Assembly: GCA_003640385.1 (NCBI GenBank)
Contig: RCAB01000076.1
Location: 124,001 to 188,000, forward strand
Direction of reading: 5' to 3'
Source: Setaria digitata
Lineage: Eukaryota > Nematoda > Chromadorea > Rhabditida > Setariidae
DNA: 64,000 nt
Below, piece after piece: positions 13,001-24,327 of this stretch (its first letter is position 1; every line of letters begins with the position of its first letter). Made by a program: the position numbers and the translations under genes. The notes beneath the pieces are model-generated. The model searched no databases and was not told where the DNA came from. It worked only from the letters and a program-made list of their open reading frames with translations.

Positions 13001-15758
13001 GATAAAATACAAAAAAATAAGCAAAATCGGATCTATTCGAACACTGTTTTTATTAGCAATTTAAAACACTACCTCAGTAACAAAAATAAATTTATATATA
13101 CCAATATATATAAGGACGTTCCTTTTCAAAATTGACACTGTTTAAAGGGTCCATTTTCAACCAAGTGCAAAAACTCCATCCATTCTGATAAGGCCACTTG
13201 GTCAGCGGAGGTAATGCAATGCCCTTAAAAATTCTACCTGTCAATATCTAGCATTCCTATTTTGGTACTATTTTAACAGTAATCCTAAATTAAGGCAAAG
13301 AAGCTAACCGCACAGCGCACGCCAGGAAATGAGAAAAAAACATCCGCACCATCGCGCTTCGGCATTTCTTCTAATACATCCAAAAGTTTGATTGAATTCT
13401 TACACTGTAATTTAGTTTACAAAGCAAAGATTTACTTTCAATAAACATTCTCTGCTCAGAAAGCGAATACAGATAAATTGCTGCACGGCATTTCAGGCAC
13501 AATTATCCAACATTAACCGAATCAATGCGAAAAAAAAAAAAAAAAAAAAAACATATACCCATTTTCCATTTACTGCCTTCAAAGCATGAAGAAATCTTTT
13601 GGTCTCCTTAACGGTGATACTGTAAGTGGTCAGCACTCCAAGAAGTTGTACTAACAAATCTGAGACAACTATGTCGCAGCCTGATAATCGATTCAGAATC
13701 TAAATTAGCAACTTTTCCAAAAATTTGATTTCATTGGGAAATAATTCTTTAGAAGACGTTTCAGAAAAAGAAAAAAAAACCTCTGAGATAAGGCCAACTC
13801 TTGAGCAAGCTTGCATATTACGAGCACTTTTTTTGACGACACCAATGAACACGCTCCATACTTCTGCCTAAAAATATACGATTATGCAATTAAGCTAGCG
13901 AAAGCACTTGACAAATCCAGCAGTACCGAATAGTATTGATATTGCTTGATGCATTCAGTATACAGGTAAGCAGCTGTGAATGGGAGGAACTTGCAAAAAA
14001 AAAATCAACAAGTACAGAAAAACTGAAATTCACTGAGAAAACATGTCTCAAACTGAGAGGGAAATAATAAATCAAACCTGTAAACGAGGTGGAGCTGCGT
14101 CTAAGAGATGCAATAGGCGAGAAATATTTTCGAAATCTTCAATGATAAACTTTGATTCAATATCGAATGTTCCGCCAACAAGCTAAAAAAAGGAACCATT
14201 TAGGACAGAACTAATGTTTTTCTTTTTTTTGTGATTTTAATCAGACATTTAGACTTACCACATTGAAAACTGAATCAACAATTTCTTTGTGTGTAAGAGT
14301 ATTGTCTTGTAGCCCTTGTAGCAATCTGCAGAAAGTTTCGTCGGAAGATTCATGGACGGAGTGGATCACCACAGTGCTACTCCTCACTTTACTCTTAACC
14401 AAATTAACTTGTTTTGCAAGATTTTGCGTAGCCTGAAAAAGACATTTCAGGAATCTTTTTACGAGAACTTTACAAAATACACTTAACATTCTTCCCCAAC
14501 ATTTTGAGTGAAATATTCTGGCATTTTTTGTAGACATTTAAATTTTTCTTAAGCTTTGTTTAATATTTCGAAAAATCTATTACAGGTTGTTCAGATACCG
14601 CAAAAGTACAATTCTTATGAAGATCTCTACAACCTTTTAATAATCATATTAAATATTTTACTTCCATTTTTCTTTTTTTTTTTTAATGAGATTTACAAAA
14701 TGAGACAATAAAACAAAGAGTAACATTGGGGAACAACCCTCAAGAATATATATACAACTGAAAAAAAAAAGAATAGACCACCATTTACCTCTAGTTTAAA
14801 TGTGCTACTTCAATATTTCGTTTTTCAAAAGAGTTCATCATATGAAATGCTTCATTTATAAGTTAAATGTTACTGGGGTTCTCATATTTTGAAATTTAAT
14901 GCTAGCCTATCTAAACGACACCTTCTGCACTATTCTTTACTACCTTTTTTTAATCCTTTTGCTTTGCAGAAGTAAAGAAAAATAACAAAAAGCATAATTC
15001 TATAAAATAGGCATACAATAAAGCATAATACCTGCTCAGTTTGTTTTTCTGGAAACTCCTCCTTTCCATCCTTGGCATTACTCATTTCACATTTTTTGTG
15101 ACTTTCCGCGCTATTCTGCATGGTCTCTTTCAGTTTACTACTGAAGGAAAGGTCTTCAGTGACTGATGTTATACTTCTTTCATCCAATTTAACATCCTCC
15201 ATTTCATCCTCGCTATCATCGTATAAATTCTACAAATACTTTGTTACTGTAAATTGTGCCCTTATCATACCTCCGGTATAAAACATAATTGACACTTTTT
15301 GATTTAACTTTAATGAAGCTTACACCGAATACAAATTGTGTAAACTCGAAGTACTGCCTTATTACCTGATTTATACCCAACACAGATAACTTCTATACGA
15401 TTAACAATCCTATATTCTATTTTTGAATGTATATTTTGAACATATTAGAGTTCTACGAAAAGAACTCTCAATCAGTAATATTCATAAGAGATAGTAGGAA
15501 CTGCAAAAACTGAATAGAATGAATAGAAATAAAATCACGGTTGTCACTACGGATTTTTAGGCATATTGGACTGTACTTCACTGACAATATCATGAGCAAA
15601 TATTTATATCACTCCTGAGTGAATTAGCTAATGAGGATGAAAATTAGACAGGACTAATTAATTACCTGCGCGCGCCTCGTAACACCACAACTCTCCATGT
15701 TTCCACTGTTAGCTGCAACTACCTCTCCTTTACTATCAGTGGTATTGATGGCAGACAT
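2147..15758 (-). CDS. sel-2: Neurobeachin/LRBA family BEACH protein, N-terminal and middle part (C-terminus off the left edge)
   Basis: Exons in transcript order: 15758-15666, 15229-15032, 14432-14259, 14182-14078, 13867-13781, 13699-13559, 13404-13309, 13223-13102, 12979-12854, 12783-12682, 12572-12362, 12294-12123?, 11426-11331?, 11150-11074, 10984-10876, 10751-10599, 10355-10171, 9820-9679, 9506-9316, 9064-8812, 8591-8337, 7926-7819, 7746-7583, 7505-7355, 7256-7073, 6977-6844, 6770-6684, 6516-6369, 6267-6077, 5968-5785, 5715-5590, 5196-5084, 4996-4827, 4615-4480, 4289-4140, 2283-2147. About 1,750 residues are visible. Signatures: concanavalin A-like module near residues 300-485 ([32 protein letters not shown]), the armadillo-like neurobeachin region ([42 protein letters not shown]), the DUF1088 region ([29 protein letters not shown]) and the start of PH-BEACH ([20 protein letters not shown]). 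Family members act in endosomal and secretory membrane traffic; C. elegans SEL-2 affects LIN-12/Notch and EGFR trafficking. BEACH and WD40 domains lie left of the window. All phases agree except around 11.3-12.1 kb. The start is the first ATG after a possible acceptor at 15806-15807. Confidence 0.93.
2284..4139 (-). other. 1.86-kb intron of the neurobeachin gene within the PH-BEACH region
   Basis: This intron separates exon 4289-4140 from exon 2283-2147. With donor AGAG|GTGAAA and acceptor TTTCAG the reading phase agrees (phase 1). It contains a short (CA)n tract at 2866-2888 and no coding exon that I can support. It is one of the two long introns next to the nested mab-21 gene and could hold regulatory sequence, but no specific site was recognised. 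Confidence 0.5.
2866..2888. repeat. (CA)n microsatellite
   Basis: An almost uninterrupted run of CA dinucleotides with one TA step, within an intron of the neurobeachin gene. Simple sequence, likely length-polymorphic. Confidence 0.8.
4716..4785. repeat. A+T-rich AAAAT/AAAT simple repeat
   Basis: Four tandem copies of AAAAT followed, after a short interruption, by further AAAAT and AAAT units. It lies in the short intron between neurobeachin exons 4996-4827 and 4615-4480 and has no coding content. Confidence 0.75.
9172..9201. repeat. Perfect 30-bp palindrome in a neurobeachin intron
   Basis: The 15-base arm CTTCAATAAACTTAT is followed directly by its exact reverse complement, with no spacer. 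Outside it, GCAAC on the left and GTTGC on the right extend the symmetry with a small offset. The element lies in the 251-bp intron between exons 9316 and 9064. It could form a cruciform or a transcript hairpin. No target-site duplication or known transposon end was recognised. Confidence 0.85.
10042..10077. repeat. Poly(A)-rich tract in a neurobeachin intron
   Basis: A 36-base run of A interrupted by single T and G bases, between neurobeachin exons 10355-10171 and 9820-9679. On the gene's own strand it is a poly(T) tract. Simple sequence with no evident role. Confidence 0.7.
13530..13551. repeat. Homopolymer A tract of about 22 bases
   Basis: An uninterrupted A run just downstream, in transcript sense, of neurobeachin exon 13699-13559, whose donor is at about 13558. 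Such a run is prone to sequencing and assembly length error, but here it is intronic. Confidence 0.75.
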
Positions 15759-16157
15759 TCTCGACCCCGGCAGGACAGTTCCCTCTTCCTTACGCTTCTG
15801 TTCCGCTATGAAATAAATAAATTTGAAATTTTGTCTTACGGATGACATCTCTACAAGCATTTGTGCACACGTTATTTACGTGGACCACTATCACTTAAAC
15901 AGAGGTACATGCACACGCGCACGCATAAACATAACGTCACGATATTTGTGTGCGAGTCAATGCAACCATACTAGAGCATTTCATTCTTCAGTACTACTGT
16001 TAAAATCAATAATCACTGTATCCACGTGGAAGGAAACGTCCGTCAGCCCTAGTTGCGGAAAGCTCACGTGTAGCAAAGTGTGCCACATAGTGTAAGACAC
16101 ACTTTGCTGCTGTACAGTGGCCTTCTTAACAGGGCACGGAAGGTGGGGCGTTTTGGG
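15759..16157. promoter_or_regulatory. Divergent promoter between neurobeachin and an unrecognised plus-strand gene
   Basis: The two genes start 400 bp apart in opposite directions. The interval is richer in G+C than the surrounding DNA. It holds two canonical CACGTG E-boxes, at 16023-16028 (inside the palindrome TCCACGTGGA) and 16065-16070. Right after them comes a perfect 11-bp inverted repeat, AGCAAAGTGTG at 16072-16082 and CACACTTTGCT at 16098-16108. A possible splice acceptor on the minus strand at 15806-15807 (TTTCATAG) may be a trans-splice site or join an upstream exon. bHLH factors bind CACGTG; which factor acts here is unknown. Confidence 0.55.
16072..16108. repeat. 11-bp perfect inverted repeat with a 15-base loop
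   Basis: AGCAAAGTGTG (16072-16082) and CACACTTTGCT (16098-16108) are exact reverse complements, separated by 15 bases. The element lies 50-86 bases upstream of the ATG at 16158, two bases after an E-box. It may be a dimeric protein-binding site or a 5'-UTR hairpin. Confidence 0.7.
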
Positions 16158-19100
16158 ATGGCGCAGTTGTACAGTGGTTACGCGATGTTTCCGTCACCAG
16201 CGGTAGGAGCTCAGCAACAACATGTACCTCAGGTAGGATCCGTGGTACGGTGTCCAGTTTGTGCTTCATACTTCTATCTGTCGTTTCCTGCTCATGCCAA
16301 CGACTCACCGACAGCATTCTTTTACCAACAGGTTTCTTTCATGAATTCTTGTAACGTAAATATCATCAGAGATAGATTTTATATTGGAAGTGTCCTCTTC
16401 ACTTGCTACTATTATTTTCGTGTTTTTCTACCCAAATATATAGTAGAGGGATATTTTCCGTTGTGTAGACGTTCCTTTCCAGAGTTGGCCATCACGAAAT
16501 GTCGCGTACTCACAAAGGCCAGACTTTCAGTGTATCCAACCGTCCGGTCACTATCGCAGCTCACAAAATGGCATGCGTCCAACTTTTTATCCACCAGCTC
16601 TGTCCAATTCTTATCTACTTAATGTGAACCAACAGCAGCTGGAAATCACTGGTAATACCAGAAGCTGGCAAAATGCTTCGAAGCATCCACTAAATATAGA
16701 TAATGTGATAATTAGTCAAATTCGCGATATGCTTGTTGTTATCCTGAATTCTGACATGTACCAGGTGAGAAATTTGCTTTCAGTATAGTGAAGAGCTGTG
16801 GTAAACACGGCTGATTTTATATCATGTTCGCTAATTAGCGTATTGCTAATTGTGCTTTTCTTTTTACAATTTAAGGCACATACCTTCTGTTAAGCTTATT
16901 ATTTTGCATGTTACATTTTGTACTCCATCATAGTAAGGATCGATTTCAACTGAGAACTATGCAGAGATTGTTGAATTAATTCTCAACGTATTTTTGAAAG
17001 ACGCTATTCTCATTAAAAAACTACTACAAATGAAGTTTTCAGTATGGTGTTGCTATTTCTGAGCTAATGATTTTGTTGGAACAGTCATGTACGAATTGCA
17101 ATTTAATATTACCATCATCGGTAATCGATCATTTCAAAGAGTTCTTGCGCTATGAAATGGCTGATTACGTTGAGGTTCAAGATGATCTCTGTCGTTATCG
17201 TCAGCCTATAGTATCTATTCAGGTAAGATATTTTACAAACTGTGTTGTTTTCATTTATTCGCTTCGAATTGGCTGTTAGTTCGTACCTCGTTGTGCGAGT
17301 GCCAGCTATAATGATTTGCTTTATATTGTNGTGTTGTTTTCATTTATTCGCTTCGAATTGGCTTTTAGTTCGTACCTCGTTGTGCGAGTGCCAGCTATAA
17401 TGATTTGCTTTATATTGTTATTATTTTTTCAAAATCACTATTCCAATAGTTTTTATTTCACTTGTTATGAGCTTAAACTAGGACAGTATGTTGGCTATTG
17501 GTTTTTGTGCAAAACATCCATTATCACTCTTACCTCAGCTTTTATTTTCCCAATAGTAGCGCGTAATTAATACTTCTCATAAAATAACGAGAAGATGGAT
17601 AACTGAAAAACAAGTGGCCGTATGTCATCTTTGTTCGTTTGTTAGAGAATGATGAATATATCCAAATAGAAATAGCCAGAAAAGATTAAAATTAACGGTG
17701 ATGTTTAGGATCTTTCGGAAACGATCCGATATAGCATGACAATATTTCCTTCTCTGTTGAAAATCTTGTAAAATTCGCCATTCAGAAAATTTCGAACCTT
17801 AGCTATACGCTGCACAATTTCTAAATATCTTCAATTTTTAAATCGATTTATAATCATTTCAGTTAGAGATTATAGAGCCGAATTTTGCTTACTTTATGCA
17901 AAATTAGGGGATTTTGAAAGATTGGGAATAAGAATAAAGGAAAAGTCTTTTTCTTTGATTAGTAGATAAATTATATTATATAGAGTTTATTTTTAGTTAC
18001 TCCCTGATGATAGAATAGCCCACTATATGTCAGTATATGTTTGTTCTACTACTATACTGATTTCCTTGTGTAGGATTTTTCTTGTAATTTGTAGGAAGAA
18101 AGCATCCAAAGTTCATCAGACTCTGGAAAAGTAACAGATCAGTCCAAAATATCCACTGCTGTTATGATGAAAAGGGAAGCATTGCTGAGTTACGATAGGA
18201 CACTAGCCGCTGCTAGAACTTCAGATGATGTTTCAGTAGATCAAGTGAAAAAAGTCATTTTGGAGAAAGAACTAAAGGTAATTGTTAAATTCCATAACAT
18301 CATGTTAGGAAGAGTTGAAATTACTCTTTAGTTCTTGATTTTATGATGTCTTTTAAATTCCACATTGAATGCCTTTTATAATAAAAAAGAATTACTCACG
18401 AATGAACTGACAAGCAGTAGACATACTGGCAGAAGTAATGAGTCGGTGCAGGTGTCACATAACTTTTGTTTAAATTATTAACGCTTTAGACATCAGTTTC
18501 AGGTAACATTAGTTATTTTACTTTAAAAAATTTAGGATAGTCAGCTCTCTGATAAAATAGAAGAGCATCGCAGAACTGCTAGCGTTAACAGAACAACGAT
18601 GAATAATTCAGTAGTTCACGGTGAAGGCGAAAAATGTCATTTACTGTCTAGACATTCTGACAATAAAGCAACATTAGGAAATCTACGTGTGTAAGTTTAT
18701 TAATTTATGAAGTTCCATGGTCACGTCACTCGTATTGTTTAAGGCGATATATAAAGAAAAGCGATAGAAAATACGTAATAAATGAATTAACAATTTCATT
18801 AAAATTTTCGATCAAAATATGCAAGTGATTCTTATATATTGTACTTCATTTTAAAATTATTTTTCAAGAGAAAACGAACTGGCTAATCTTATGGAGAAAT
18901 GGAAGGGAATATTTGTCGGTGATATGAAGGAATTGATTAGATATTTAAGAATGGTAGATGATTACTTTCAAGCAACCGATGGGAGGTTCACTTTCTCGAA
19001 ACTCAAGGTTTAACTATCTCCTGTTCGGTTTTATAAAACTTCGTGAAAAAAAAGTCTTCATTATTGGTTCACTTATTCATCCAGGAAGTGTTTGGAGAAC

Positions 19101-20064
19101 TGAATCAACGATGGGATTTTTGTGACATTGATTTGATAGAGATGGGCATAGTAAATGTTGTGAATGGTAGTGGTTTGAATGAAGGACCCGTCTTCACTGT
19201 CAACCCGATCATTAGGTATTTATTTGATCTTCCAAGAATTTAACTGCGTCTGAATACTGGCTTCCGTTGATTGTCTGACGTTTGATATTCAGGGACAAAA
19301 TGAATGATCATAAAGGTTTACTTTCAGAGAAATAGGATTCTGCGAAATAGATGAACTTGCTAAGAAAATCTATATTTTGTTATCAAAGATGGAATTTACT
19401 CCTTCCGTGAAAGTTGAAGTCATCGTTCGCACATTGGTAAGTTTTAGCATCCTGTATAAAGAGTTGGAGATTTAAGAGTTCAGAATGAGTTGCAGAGATG
19501 AAATTTAAATGTAAATTTCAGAATTTTGGTGATAATAAGAGGACAACAATAGATGAAAACTATGAATTGCTGTGGGAAGTATTGAGTGATGCTCGATTTC
19601 AGAATGTCTTTATTGTGGACGTTTTGCAAAAACAGAATGAAGGTATGTTGAATTGGTATACAAACTAAATTTTGTGCAGTCATTTGGAAACTTTTGCGTT
19701 GAAAATTTTTTAATGAGTACTCGCAAATGAAATCTTTTCATGTACAATAGTCATTCGGTGTATATAGATATGCGAAGTGTGAAGTTGAGAAATGTGAGAC
19801 ATTATTATCAGTGTCATTACCGTTCACTTCGACGACTTAACAGCTTTATGCTAAAGCGCATTTGATAGTAATCTTTTATATCACCCTCTATCATTTGATT
19901 ATTTTCATTTAACAAGTCACATTTAGGTATCCTGTACTAAGTATTTCAAACTTTTCATTAGTCTCATGTTTATTTAAGCCCTATTTTATAAGTCGGAATT
20001 TTCAGAATGTGGATTTGATGTAATGGTTGGACTCAATCCATATTCAAATCTACCTGGAATTTGA
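16158..20064 (+). CDS. Unrecognised protein of about 461 residues (ten exons)
   Basis: Exons 16158-16232, 16531-16764, 17043-17222, 18095-18277, 18536-18690, 18869-19007, 19085-19215, 19328-19436, 19522-19642 and 20006-20064 (TGA stop) have GT-AG boundaries and matching phases throughout. Exon 1 might instead run to 16331, where a second in-phase donor lies. Residues 1-65 are rich in Gln, Pro, Ser and Tyr and look disordered (MAQLYSGYAMFPSPA, RPTFYPPALSNSYLL). The middle has a short Cys pair (CTNCNLILP) and a charged Ser-rich linker (KVILEKELK region). The C-terminal 170 residues look helical and globular (ELANLMEKWKGIFVGDMKEL, ELLWEVLSDARFQNVFIVDVL). No signal peptide, membrane segment or family motif was recognised, so no function is proposed. 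Intron 4 of this region (17223-18094) contains a duplicated segment around an N. Confidence 0.72.
17242..17418. repeat. 88-bp direct duplication around a single N (probable assembly join)
   Basis: Positions 17242-17329 and 17331-17418 are nearly identical (one visible difference, GGCTG versus GGCTT) and are separated only by N at 17330. The duplication lies in an intron of the unrecognised plus-strand gene. A single N between two copies of one sequence is what an unmerged contig overlap or two haplotype ends would give; a real tandem duplication cannot be excluded. Confidence 0.85.
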
Positions 20065-21025
20065 ATGCATTGTGTGAAAATCTTTAAGGAATTTCATGTG
20101 ATATTACTATTGTGAAACTAATGAATATAGAGTCAGTAGTTTGGCGGTGAAGTGCATGGTCTAGTTTTTAAAGTGTTTTTCGATTTCTTCTATGTTTTAT
20201 TGTGACTGAACTTCTTTTTTGAAAATGACGTTTCACAATGAGTGTTTCAAACTTACTATTTGTCTTAATTTCCTTGTCCTTTTTAATTATAAGTAATTGA
20301 TTTGGTTTTTCCTTATGTGTATATCTTAAGTTTCGGGTAGTTCAGTTCACTTGTATTTTTTTTTTTTTTCTATATTGTGTCTTTGGATAACTCAGATGTA
20401 TCGATAATGCATAAAAGAGGCCACTATGCGGTAAGCCCTACTGTAGAATAGAATGTCTCTTTACTGCTCTTCAAAGGTTAGCCTTGTATTATATAAAGTT
20501 TTCGAAATAAGTTGTGCCATATCACTGGTAAGATCATAAGATCACCATTATCTTGATTTTTTTTTCCTGCCGTATAATTATTTCCTCTTAAAATCCGTGA
20601 TATACTTACTCCATTTGTTTTTACATATTATGAAACATTGCTTTTATATTCCACACAAATATAGACGTGTCGTATAATTGCCTGATCAAAAGCTGGTTAT
20701 GGTAGAATGAGTAAAATAAGTATGCCAGGAAATACTTCCTTCCTGCATGGTACTACTGCATAATTCAGTTTTATATACCATCGAAAGGACGCTATAATTT
20801 TCGTCAGAATACTATTAAAAAATCAGGATAGGATGATTATGTTGTATGTGGGTTCCGTCTTTACTGTTTGTCTTTTATTTCATTTTAGGTAGGATTAAAT
20901 TATGGCAGCCTTGGTCTCTCTTGAAAATACTACTAATCGGAACGAAGTACTTTACCCTTAATTTTCTCACTTTTGCAGGAATTCTTAAGGTTTGATGCTG
21001 CAGCAAAATTTGTGTAGTGAAAGTG
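20065..21025. other. Intergenic spacer between the unrecognised gene and gro-1
   Basis: About 960 bases, A+T-rich, with T-tracts near 20350 and 20560. I see no coding exon on either strand. The stretch should hold the 3' UTR of the upstream gene and the 5' region of gro-1. The spacing is much wider than in typical C. elegans operons, so co-transcription is not supported. Confidence 0.5.
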
Positions 21026-24000
21026 ATGTTTATCCTACAGTTGTGCACTGCCAGATCGCTTTTACATAAATTATGGTACAGACTGAATAACTGTCGATTG
21101 ATATTTTCTCCGTTAGAAATGTCAAGGAAGAGGCCATTGATTGTTATATTAGGATGTACTGGAACAGGCAAAAGTGATTTGGGTGTTGAAATTGCGAAAA
21201 ACTTCAACGGTGAAGTGATCAGTGCTGACTCGATGCAAATTTATAAAGGTTCGGTGCACTTTCAAATTCCAGGAGTTAAGAAATATCACATGCTAACAAA
21301 GGTTCTTTACAACGGTGCTGTTATACTTCACCAGTATATATGTGGATTGAATGAGAGATGGTTCGTTAAAGACGACTTTTATGTAGACACCAGGATGTGG
21401 GGTACGGATAAATTTGATTCGACTCCAACTATCTACGATGCATTCTGTAGCAAAACAACTATCATTAAATTAAAACCTTCTCCACTTGAGTAATTTTTAT
21501 CTTTAATAGATCCAAAAATCTTCGCCACAATTCAATTCTGTGTCGGTTGGTAACGCTGTCAAGATATTGCGCAGAAGATCATTTCATGGTGTAGTTTTAG
21601 GTTGTAGTGTAAAAGTGTTAAATGCGGTAAATGCAAAAGGAACAGAAGAGTACATAGGTTTTTATGCTCACTGTTATTGGCCTCCGCATGTGACCAGTGT
21701 GCATTATGCAAGCTAGCCACATGTAAGTTTCAGCGTGATTGAGAAAGATTTCTTTTTTCAGTCGTTCACTGTTTACTGGAAAGAAGTTATTGCAGGTTTG
21801 GACATTGCAACGAACAAGCTATCATTGGAAGAGATGAATGGCGTAGTGCACCACATGATGAGCTTTGTTGAGCCTTCCACTTCCACTTATAATGTGCACC
21901 AGTAAGCAACTTTTACAAATTTGATTTACTTCTTCTCGAACATTCTTTTTTTTGTTCGTTTTTAGTTTTACTAACAAGGTGCTATCTTTACTGGAAGATC
22001 TTTGGGTCGCTGGAAAATTACCTGTTATTGTTGGCGGTACGGGATATTACACTGAAGGGATTTTATTCAAAGAAAATTTGATACCAACAAATACATTCGG
22101 TAAAGTTTCTTTCGCGAATTTTTTCTGCAGTCAGATTTTAAGTGAAAGTCGAATCTTTTCGTATTTTCCATATTTTTTTCATCTTGAAGTGTTTTCGTTC
22201 TTTTTGAAGATTTCTTTTAAATATTTTCTCAAATAGTATCACCTTTTTATCATCTGAAAGTTGATGTACTTCGAAAGCATGATTAACAAAAAACTCCAAA
22301 TGCGCATCGGAAGAAAGAGTAATGATTTAAAGTTTGGATATTTCTTGCCCGGTATGATCTCTTCTAACGAAAGATGCCCTTGGCACCTGGCTATTCTTGT
22401 TATTCACCGAAAACATTCAGTTCTTAGTACTGTTTTTCAAATTTGCCATTGATTTAATAGATTCTAAGAATGACTTCGAGGACCTGTCGGATGATGAAGT
22501 TTACGAATTACTAAAACGTGTCGATTTGGAATCTGCAATGCAAGTAAGCTACACTGTTTTGCTTGATAGTTACTGTTAATATTGAAAGTTCTATAATTTC
22601 ATCTCTTTGCGTTGCCCATAAAACTACCAGTAACCTTTAATCTTTCCGGCATGTTGTATTAATTGCTTCTATTAGTCTTTTTTTTTTTTTTTTCTAAAAG
22701 CTATTGAATACTCTATTGATTGCTGTTACCAGTCGATATAATGTCGGATAAACTATTTAATGTAAAGTAATATGTAACACAGTGATATGTAAATGCGACA
22801 CGCTTCTATTAACACTTACTCTTATTAAATGGTTAAAGTGATAGTCTTCTCTGCTTAGTGGGAGAGAAATTTCAAAGTTTATCCATTCTCCAGGTGCATA
22901 AAAATAACCGTTTTCGCGTTGTTCGTGCTCTGCAAATTTACTATGCAACTGGACAACGTAAAAGTGAGTATTTGAAGGAGCAACACCGAAAAATAAAATT
23001 AGATAGGAGACTGCGTTTTTCAAATGTATTATTATTCGTTCTGGATGCTCGTAAAGAACTGCTGGAAGAACGACTTAATGAAAGAGTCTTAAAAATGGTT
23101 GAAAAAGGATTGAGGAAAGAAGTCGAAGATTTCTATGAGCAGGTTGTACTATTTTCTTAAGTTTCTTTACTCATCTTTATGTCTATAATGTATTATGGTG
23201 CCAGTGTGTTTAACATGAAAAGGAATCTTAAGAAAGAGAAAACGATAGATAATAGATTAAAAATCTTGGTATTGAGTTATTAATTTGAACATTGCTTATC
23301 TACACTTGAAAATAAAAAGAATTTTGTTAATTGTGACAGCTGAGACCATGTACTTATGGGAAATTTAATATGTTCAGTTTGATAGACATTCTGATACCTA
23401 TTTTTTGTTTGATACAACCTCATCATATTCACTGTCCTATGCTATTTTGTATTTTCAATTCTTGGTGATCATTTGCAACGTACTGTCAGTCTTATCAAAA
23501 TTTCAATGCAATTTGTATAGGATTGAAATAGTGAAATGTACCTTATATTCCTTTTTATCCAACATTTCTTCCAGTATCGTGATTGCCTCACAGTTCATGG
23601 AGTGGCTCAATCGATTGCAATAAAAGAATTCTACGGTTATCTGCAACTAACTCCAGATGAACGGTATACAAAATTAGGTGATAGACTTTTCAGTGAAGGT
23701 TGTGAAGCTTTGAAATTGCATACACGGCAGTATTCACGAAGGCAGCGTCGGTGGATTAAACAACATTTGCTCGGAGGAAGTCTTTTAGCAGAAGTTAGCA
23801 TTACATTCATACTTTCTGTTACACATGGATTAGAATTAAAATTTCATAATTTTCTAATAAAATATTTCATTTAAGAAGACTTATGGTTATCATTTGTAGT
23901 GTTGTAAGTGTCTGGTTTTCTTGTTAAATTTGGTTTCAGTCGGCGAACATAGCATTTTTTGACACGTCAGAGGATTTTCATGATGTTGTAGTACCGAATG

Positions 24001-24327
24001 CATTGAATAGAATCGACCAGTTCTTAAATGCTGTTAGTAGCGATGTATTTTTGTCACAGTCCAGTGCTGAAGAAAGTGAACGTCTCTTTACAATTGATTT
24101 TACCTACAGGAGGCTGGCTAACCAGGTCAGAATATTTGTTCTTCTTTCCAAAATTTTGCGGATTGTCAAATATTTCATCGTTATTTTAGATTTATCGCTG
24201 TGAAACATGTGAGATTGATGTGCATGGTACTATCAATTGGGAAGCACATTTAAAGGGCAAAAAGCATCGGAAAAATCTCACTAAGAGGCATATGAATGAA
24301 GCGATGAATCCTATGGGCAATAAATGA
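21026..24327 (+). CDS. gro-1: tRNA dimethylallyltransferase (tRNA isopentenyltransferase, TRIT1/GRO-1)
   Basis: Exons: 21026 (long form) or 21119 (short form)-21248, 21796-21901, 21966-22099, 22461-22543, 22894-23142, 23575-23793, 23940-24125 and 24190-24327, all in phase; 445 or 414 residues. The enzyme adds a dimethylallyl group to A37 of tRNAs that read UNN codons. In short-form numbering, the P-loop GCTGTGKS is near residues 12-19, followed by [24 protein letters not shown] and the RVVRALQIY motif. The substrate-channel segment reads QSIAIKEF where QSIGFKEF or QAIGYKE is usual. The last exon encodes a C2H2 zinc finger (C-x2-C-x12-H-x5-H) typical of eukaryotic TRIT1. The 31-residue extension from 21026 is rich in Arg, Lys, Leu and Ser, with no acidic residue until its last position, and resembles a mitochondrial presequence. 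C. elegans and yeast homologues are also made as mitochondrial and non-mitochondrial forms. Confidence 0.95.

Noticed and set aside
21249..21493. Continuation of the gro-1 frame past 21248
   Set aside because: The family sequence [13 protein letters not shown] is restored only by splicing 21248 to 21796; the continuing frame has no similarity to the family and ends in a stop.
16158..24327. Operon of the unrecognised gene with gro-1, since C. elegans gro-1 is in an operon
   Set aside because: The spacing is about 1 kb, the upstream gene is not one of the known gro-1 operon partners, and no spliced-leader evidence can be read from the sequence.
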